The notes under the pieces are model-generated. The model worked only from the letters and a program-made list of their open reading frames with translations, ran no database searches and was not told where the DNA came from. From positions 29,936,001 to 30,000,000 of the forward strand of contig JAFFJZ010000002.1 in NCBI GenBank assembly GCA_018340375.1: 64,000 bases of DNA. The letters are read 5' to 3'. Position numbers and translations under genes: made by a program. The DNA comes from Gonatopus flavifemur (lineage: Eukaryota > Arthropoda > Insecta > Hymenoptera > Dryinidae). This document shows, one piece after another, positions 60,774-64,000 of this stretch (position 1 is the first letter of the stretch; every line of letters begins with the position of its first letter).

Positions 60774-61127
60774 CACGCATAACCATTGGACTGATGGCGA
60801 GAAAATGAACACACGCAGCGCCCGTCCCATGACCCATCAGAGTTATATTCCCGGGATCACCGCCAAAGAGGGCTATGTTCTGTTGTACCCAGTGTAGCGC
60901 TGCAATCTGATCCATGAGACCGTAATTCGCAACTCTTCCCTTCATACGAGGCGCCGCGTTGGCGTTCAAAAAGCCAAGCACGCCCAACCGATAGTTCATC
61001 GTCACGATTACTTGATCCGTGTAGCTGGCCAGGACACTGCCATCGTAAGGATTTCCGCTGCCCCAGTCGTAGCTTTCTCCATGAATGTACAGCAACACAG
61101 GATGTTTCCTACTACCAACTGACATTC
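60774..61127 (-). CDS. nlg: Neuroligin, internal exon carrying the nucleophile-elbow region
   Basis: This exon encodes the N-terminal half of the cholinesterase-like ectodomain of neuroligin, a postsynaptic adhesion protein that binds neurexin. Reading from 61127, two bases complete a codon from the previous exon and the frame then runs MSVGSRKHPVLLYIHG. Visible landmarks are the YIHGESYDWGSGNPYDGS oxyanion-loop region, VTMNYRLGVLGFLN, NYGLMDQIAALHWVQQNIA and FGGDPGNITLMGHGTG. The nucleophile pentapeptide is G-H-G-T-G, so the catalytic serine is replaced by glycine, as in known neuroligins. NIT is a possible N-glycosylation site. The acceptor is CAG at 61130-61128; the donor GTGAGT follows 60774, leaving one base of a split codon. 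The methionine at 61125 is internal, not the start. The upstream exon is outside the window. Very confident for neuroligin; which insect paralogue cannot be decided. Confidence 0.96.
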
Positions 61128-64000
61128 CTGAAAGGTAACAAGAGGAAAGAAATATGAGAACATCGATGCTTTTTAACTATAGGATTTATGTTTATATATA
61201 GATTATTGTCAAGATATCGAATCTGATTTTCGTTTTCTTGCAATTCATGTCAGATCACCTGCCCTGAAATAATGTTTCATCGCATATTGTATGATTATCA
61301 TTCTCATCACTGATGATAACCAGTTTGAACAATTGATTTTTTGTGTCTCCATTAACACGATTAGTGTGTATACTTTCATCAAGGCTCCATATCGCAATTT
61401 AAGGCACTTTAAACTGTCTTGGAACATATTCCATTGCGAAATGAGTTTGATAAAAGACTTCAGTTTTTTGGAAGGAATTTGTAATTCAACACATGAACCG
61501 ATCACTTGTATTCACCTCTACGCATTTGGTATGATTTTTGAATACCATTTATCGAACGTTTTCAATTTTGTTGCACTGAATTTATGATTCATTTTGATAA
61601 TCAATTCGAATACCAAGAACATCAATGTTGATCAGGATTCGTTATGATTTTCTAATCCTCTTTCAATGAAGCTCTTACGAGTGAATCACGACAAAAAAGA
61701 ATCATAATCATTTGTGAAGAACTTGTCAAGTATTTATCTTATCAAATCAATTTTTTATTCATCTCATATGAAATTTATTGGAAAATTCCTATTCAATTTA
61801 CATATTTGCTCTGCATTACCGTGTCAACACGATTCAAGGTAACGTAACAGGCACTGCGAGAACAACTTGGTTCCTGCTGTAAATTGTACACGGTTCTCAT
61901 TAACGTGAAGGGTCCTATTGATTCAACAGCAACTACTGTGAGATGTAGATAATATTTTTTCAGTGCAGATGGTGCATGTGTAACTGTTCATATACATGAA
62001 ATATGTTCACAGTTTTCATTTTAACGTCAAGATTCATTGAGGAAAACTTGAAAATACTGCGAGGGATGCATAAAAAGAACGTTATAAATTTGAAAAAGGT
62101 CAAGGAGTCAAGGTACAGGGAGAAAAAGTGTGAACTTCTAGGTAGGTCAGTACTTTCGTTTATTTATAATTGAAATCATATTCACCATCAGAAAATTCCA
62201 AGATTATCGAACCACGCAAAATGAGTTTTGAATTGATATAATCCCTGATGACACGTGCTTCGATTTGATTTACAAAATTGTGAAATTTGATTTGTTTTTG
62301 AGTAATATGTTTTCAAATTTCAAGAATTGTTCTTGAATCGAGGAAAAATTTCGAATTCAATATTCTCTGTAGAAAAGAGGAAGTATGGGTGGAAGTCTAA
62401 AATAAGTCTGGTGCAGAATGTGGCTTGGAAGCTTTTCAACAGCAGGATGGAGTAGCTCTATTGGCTGCGCTTTATATTATGCCTTGCATAATGATAGAGT
62501 ATAGGAGAGAATCCGATCAGGTAAGCATGGATATGTCGTATGAAATGAGTGATCTGAAATGAAAAACTCCAGGAGCATGAAGGCGAATTGCAGACTGGAT
62601 TTGACAGTAAAGAGCCACTGGGATCCTTGCATGGACTGGACAAAGATGCATTCAACGGTTGAAAACTCGATTATGAAATACTTCCCCCGATTGGAGGTAA
62701 TTTGTGGCGTCTCTTAGGTTTTATCAGGACTTAGTCGAGGTCTAATCAGGTTTCGTGAGATCTTGTCAAGCCCTGGTCAAGTCTGAGACAAGAGCTAGAA
62801 AATGCCACCTAATGATTTCCAGTCGGCTAGTGTTGATGAACAAATTCGCGAAGAAATACGCACATTTTTATTTGAATTATCACTGATTTGGGGATTGAAT
62901 GACTTTTTTTTACATATGCGAGCCTGATGTAAGGTCTTTTAGTTGTAGGAATTTCAAATTCAATCCCTGAAGAACAACACAGGTCAACAAAATTATCCTC
63001 TGATCCAAAAACCATAATATTTTTTCGTTCTAAGGTTTTGGGTGCGCTAAATCCGAATCCGAGGTCCAAATCTCATAATTGGCTCTGATTTTCGAGATAT
63101 CCCAGCCTAAGAATGCAAAAACAGCGATTTTCGCTTAAATTTGAGGTTCTGTAGCATCGAACTCTTTCTCTCACTCGAGAAACTATGAACATCATTTCAG
63201 AGTGTAAGCGTTGTTCTCTCAAATGCCGTTGAGTTTGCTTGAATATCTTTTTTATTCCTTGATATATCGCATTTTGAAATTTTTATGTTTGTGAATTTAT
63301 TGATAATTTGAAACCCCTCTACGGATACTTGTATATCACTGAATTGGATTTTTTATCAGGGAAGAGAGGAGGTCACCTTTTTCTTACGTGAAAAAACCTT
63401 CTTGCTCATATTCCAAGGTTAGATTTTCAAAATTTCCGTTTAGGAAATAAAAGCGAATCAAAGAGATATTTGGAGAAATTCAGCGGCATTTGAGAGGGCA
63501 AATCTCACACTTAGAGATGATGTTTATAGTTTCTCGAGTGAGAAAAAGAATTCTATGCTACACAACCTCGAATTTAGGCGAACATCGCTGTTTCTGCACT
63601 GCCAGGTTAGGAGATTTCGAAAATCAGAGTTAATTGAGGGGCTGAACCTTGAATTCGGATTCAGCGCACCCAAAACCTTCGGCAAAGAATATTCTGGTTT
63701 TTGGGTACAATTTTCGTCGGCCTGTGTAATTAGTGAAATAACTAAATTCTGGATTTTTTCATTTTTGAATAGATTGAATTTTTCATCTCAATTTGTGCGT
63801 TCCACGAACCATTCTTGATTACAATTCGAATGGAAAGTCTCCTTCGCTTATGCATTCAATTTAATGTTGACAACGCTTATTACAGTTTTGAATTTCACGT
63901 CTGTATGTATTATTCGAATAATCAACATCAATATATTCTTAGTGTTCCTTCGTTTCCTCTGAAGTCGAATATAGAAGACTCATCAGATATGTTTTTAAAT
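61128..64000 (-). other. Neuroligin intron, upstream part
   Basis: Intronic sequence upstream of the 61127 exon, continuing beyond the window. It is AT-rich and without recognisable coding exons; I looked for the conserved EDCLYLN-type upstream exon on the minus strand and did not see it. It holds a large fold-back repeat at 62978-63726. The interval 61128-62900 shows nothing else I can support. Confidence 0.8.
62978..63726. repeat. Fold-back repeat with long arms
   Basis: The left arm (62978 to about 63215) and right arm (about 63495 to 63726) are inverted copies. Matches include CACAGG against CCTGTG, GTTTTGGGTGCGCTAAATCC against GGATTCAGCGCACCCAAAAC, AAACAGCGATTTTCGCTTAA against GGCGAACATCGCTGTTT, and TCTCTCACTCGAGAAACTAT against ATAGTTTCTCGAGTGAGAAA. 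The spacer of about 280 nt is unrelated AT-rich sequence. Confidence 0.75.

Noticed and set aside
61125..61125. ATG as a possible start of neuroligin on the minus strand
   Set aside because: It lies two bases inside an exon with a good CAG acceptor, and the protein at this point is already in the middle of the esterase-like domain.

Overview
This is a eukaryotic, AT-rich, intron-dominated window, almost certainly from an insect (possibly Hymenoptera; order not settled). It has no bacterial-style operons, tRNA, rRNA or CRISPR. The one securely identified gene is a neuroligin, on the minus strand, of which five consecutive internal coding exons are visible: 61127-60774, 55243-54934, 54469-54262, 50920-50666 and 9652-9501. 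All have consensus GT/AG junctions and their reading phases chain exactly, giving about 425 residues of the extracellular cholinesterase-like domain. The signal peptide and N-terminal exons lie beyond 64000. The end of the domain, the transmembrane helix and the cytoplasmic tail lie before position 1. The catalytic nucleophile motif reads G-H-G-T-G instead of G-x-S-x-G, as expected for a non-enzymatic synaptic adhesion protein.

Most of the window is neuroligin intron. The largest intron, 9653-50665, is about 41 kb. It and the flanking introns are packed with short non-autonomous inverted-repeat DNA elements (MITE or fold-back type), usually 100-900 bp, many flanked by TA. They fall into a few terminus classes: CACTG/CACGG ends, CCCAAG/CCCTAG/CCCGAG ends, and GGGG-type ends. 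Several are inserted inside one another (898-1751, 5151-5690, 13559-16384, 21223-21902, 27833-28440). Many share an unusual architecture: the interior is built from one short word and its reverse complement repeated many times, with a different word in each family (AGCAAA, CAGTACTGG, GGGCCCAA, ATATATGG and others). No intact transposase was found.

Between about 19.8 and 23.4 kb, inside the large neuroligin intron and on the opposite strand, there is a cluster of gene-like signals. These are two CpG-containing promoter-like stretches, each followed by an ATGGC start; a possible first exon with a good donor; a coding-like terminal exon followed by overlapping AATAAA motifs; and a second small spliced reading frame interrupted at two T-runs. 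I do not recognise these proteins, so they are reported as candidate nested genes or gene remnants. A second isolated candidate is a 46-codon frame at 32864-33004 that starts with a signal-peptide-like segment downstream of an arthropod initiator motif.

The rest of the window (about 10.2-13.1, 16.4-19.4, 29.3-34.2, 43-46 and 48-50 kb in particular) shows only AT-rich intronic sequence in which I see no supported gene.
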